Assembly: GCF_900101475.1 (NCBI RefSeq)
Contig: NZ_FMZV01000010.1
Span: 99,793 to 163,792 of the forward strand
Reading direction: 5' to 3'
DNA from: Ruegeria marina
GTDB lineage: Bacteria; Pseudomonadota; Alphaproteobacteria; Rhodobacterales; Rhodobacteraceae
Length of the DNA: 64,000 bases
The notes beneath the pieces were generated by a model. The model searched no databases, was not told the DNA's origin, and saw nothing but the letters and a program-made list of their open reading frames with translations. The position numbers and the translations under genes are program-made. Below, piece by piece: positions 62,744 to 64,000 of the stretch. Position 1 is the first letter of the stretch. Each line of letters opens with the position of its first letter.

Positions 62744-63455
62744 ACCGCTGTTCATGCAGGATGCCTATGCACGCGCCGCCGAGGGCAGGGTGATCGCGCT
62801 GACGGAAGACGGCAATGTGGTCCTCGACCGAAGCCTGTTCTACGCAACCGGAGGCGGTCAACCCGGCGATAGCGGACGATTGCTCTGGGACGACGGGGCC
62901 ATGACGGTCACCAGCGCGCAGAAGCTGGAGGGCGGGCGGATCGCACTGGTGCCCCAAGATGGCGTTGCACCGCCGCCGCTCGGCGTCACGGTGCGGCAGG
63001 AACTCGACTGGAACCGGCGCTATGCCCATATGCGGGTGCACACCGCGTTGCATCTGCTGTCGGTGGTGATCCCGCTCGAGGTCAGCGGTGGTGCCATTGC
63101 CGCCGACAAGGGGCGGCTTGATTTCAACATGCCCGAAGCCCCCGACGACAAGGAGGCGCTGGAACGCGCCCTGCAGGCGCTGATCGAACGGGATCTGCCG
63201 GTGACCGAGGACTGGATCACCGAAGCGGAACTGGATGCCAACCCGGGCCTGGTCAAGACCATGTCGGTATCTCCTCCAAGAGGTGCGGGCCGGGTACGTC
63301 TTGTACGGATCGGCGAAGGGGAAAATCAGGTCGACTTGCAGCCCTGCGGCGGCACGCATGTCGCCCGAACCGGAGAAATCGGCCGTATCCGTTTGGGAAA
63401 GGTCGAGAAAAAGGGCAAGCAGAACCGAAGAGTCTATCTGCACATCGACCCCTGA
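62733..63455 (+). CDS. alaX: Alanyl-tRNA editing protein AlaX
   Basis: AlaX hydrolyses mischarged seryl- or glycyl-tRNA(Ala) in trans. The 240-residue protein has the zinc-binding pairs His103-x3-His107 (HTALH) and Cys205-x3-His209 (CGGTH), and the N-terminal FYATGGGQPGDSG motif of the AlaX-M type. It overlaps the MscS gene. That it sits beside tRNA-Ser is noted but may be coincidence. Confidence 0.94.
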   Translation: MSTEPLFMQDAYARAAEGRVIALTEDGNVVLDRSLFYATGGGQPGDSGRLLWDDGAMTVTSAQKLEGGRIALVPQDGVAPPPLGVTVRQELDWNRRYAHMRVHTALHLLSVVIPLEVSGGAIAADKGRLDFNMPEAPDDKEALERALQALIERDLPVTEDWITEAELDANPGLVKTMSVSPPRGAGRVRLVRIGEGENQVDLQPCGGTHVARTGEIGRIRLGKVEKKGKQNRRVYLHIDP

Positions 63456-63470
63456 CAGGGAAAAACCCGC

Positions 63471-63499
63471 TTGCAAATGCCGGCGCAATGAACGAAATA
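63471..63499 (+). promoter_or_regulatory. Promoter of tRNA-Ser
   Basis: TTGCAA (63471-63476), 17 nt, GAAATA (63494-63499). The expected start is within a few bases of the mature tRNA 5' end at 63509. Confidence 0.6.
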
Positions 63500-63508
63500 G
63501 CCCGTCAC

Positions 63509-63598
63509 GGACAGTTGGCCGAGTGGTCGAAGGCGCACGCCTGGAAAGTGTGTAGGCGGGGAACCGTCTCGAGGGTTCGAATCCCTCACTGTCCGCCA
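63509..63598 (+). tRNA. tRNA-Ser (anticodon GGA)
   Basis: A 90-nt class II tRNA. The acceptor stem GGACAGT (63509-63515) pairs with ACTGTCC (63588-63594), with discriminator G and encoded CCA. The anticodon GGA is at 63543-63545 in a 7-nt loop, reading UCC/UCU serine codons. A long variable arm and the T loop GGTTCGAATCC are present. A weak hairpin (63626-63641) lies downstream. Confidence 0.98.
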
Positions 63599-64000
63599 CT
63601 TGCCCTTGAGAAACCTTTCTCCCCGTCCGGCTGCGGCCGGATTTCCCCGAGTTTTCAAAGGGGTTTACGAGTGGGGCTGAGCACTGCCGCCTCGGATGTT
63701 GGCCCAAAATCCGTTCTCTGCGGCCCAAATTCTCTGAACCTGATGACTGCGCCGATTTAGTGCAGAGCTTGTAAGCCACTGACCTGTATGAGTTTCTCGG
63801 GCCGGCAACCTAGACACTTCGACGGTAGTCGCTTTCGCTAGATGGAACAGAAATCGAACGTTCGCCATTGCGGCCGTTCGCTGCGGCCCGTCCCGATGAC
63901 CGAGTTGCGGACAATTCGGCCATTCGACGATATCGCTCGATCTGGGCAGTCCGGTTTTCATGGTAACGTGCTTTTCGTCGCCCTTTGTGCTAAGCAGACC
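63599..64000. other. Region downstream of tRNA-Ser without a supported gene
   Basis: No frame here looks like a real protein. A 98-codon minus-strand frame (63665-63961) lacks a ribosome-binding site and domain-like pattern. The sequence repeats GCGGCCC-like words (near 63720, 63870 and 63885) and resembles non-coding intergenic filler seen in roseobacters. No second copy of the tRNA 3' end, which would mark an integrated element, is visible within the window. Confidence 0.5.

Noticed and set aside
63665..63961. A 98-codon minus-strand frame after tRNA-Ser
   Set aside because: No ribosome-binding site, no domain-like pattern, and sequence that looks like repeated intergenic filler.
1..64000. 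CRISPR arrays, insertion sequences, phage structural genes
   Set aside because: No regularly spaced repeats, transposase frames or capsid/tail genes were seen; the lysis cassette is the only phage-like element.

Overview
The window is a chromosomal segment of a marine alphaproteobacterium of the Rhodobacteraceae, most likely the Roseobacter group. Codon and base composition is high GC throughout. The diagnostic content is a dmdA-acuI pair for dimethylsulfoniopropionate (DMSP) demethylation and acrylate detoxification, a gene-transfer-agent type endolysin/holin pair, the trgAB-cysK tellurite locus first described in Rhodobacter, an F1-ATPase zeta subunit, an RNase E with an acidic insertion in its S1 domain, and a BolA/CGFS glutaredoxin pair. 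Genus cannot be fixed from sequence reading alone.

Layout. 1-12.3 kb: a DUF808 membrane protein, bacterioferritin with its ferredoxin, transketolase, the zauP-zapA division pair, grxD-bolA, purL, a large MscS channel and a LysR regulator. 12.3-22.1 kb: a fused indolepyruvate ferredoxin oxidoreductase, an acyltransferase, murI, and cytochrome c maturation genes ccmE, ccmF and ccmH, with a lysis cassette inserted between ccmE and ccmF behind the ccmE terminator. 22.1-29 kb: a PaaG-like isomerase, an FHA-like/trypsin membrane protease, Bmt, the ATPase zeta subunit, and purC-purS-[alcohol dehydrogenase]-purQ. 29-37 kb: dctB/dctD, a periplasmic GlpQ and RNase E with a long leader. 37-48 kb: TusA-like, CcdA, an alpha/beta-hydrolase-P450 pair, class I aldolase, a fumC-DUF4169-RHH-tag operon, SspB, and chrBA. 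48-53 kb: the DMSP region, with a divergent FadR-type regulator, a DUF2182/DUF1326 metal-site pair, dmdA and acuI. 53-64 kb: a class V aminotransferase, then a stress block (photolyase, cyclopropane fatty acid synthase, trgA, trgB, cysK, MscS, AlaX), ending at a tRNA-Ser(GGA).

How the genes work together. purL, purC, purS and purQ supply the PurLQS FGAM synthase and the neighbouring SAICAR step. ccmE/F/H plus CcdA serve cytochrome c haem attachment. Bmt and DmdA are both methyl-removal entry points for osmolytes (glycine betaine and DMSP). The photolyase-cfa pair sits behind a sequence that looks like an RpoE/ChrR (singlet-oxygen) promoter.

The most interesting items are: (i) the DMSP locus, where an uncharacterised Cys-rich DUF2182/DUF1326 pair lies between the FadR-type regulator and dmdA, with a 12-bp direct repeat as likely operator; (ii) the GTA-type lysis cassette embedded in the ccm genes with its own 12-bp palindrome; (iii) a DctD homologue that has lost the sigma-54-contacting GAFTGA loop; (iv) the RpoE-like promoter in front of phr-cfa. 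No CRISPR array, insertion sequence or plasmid feature was seen.
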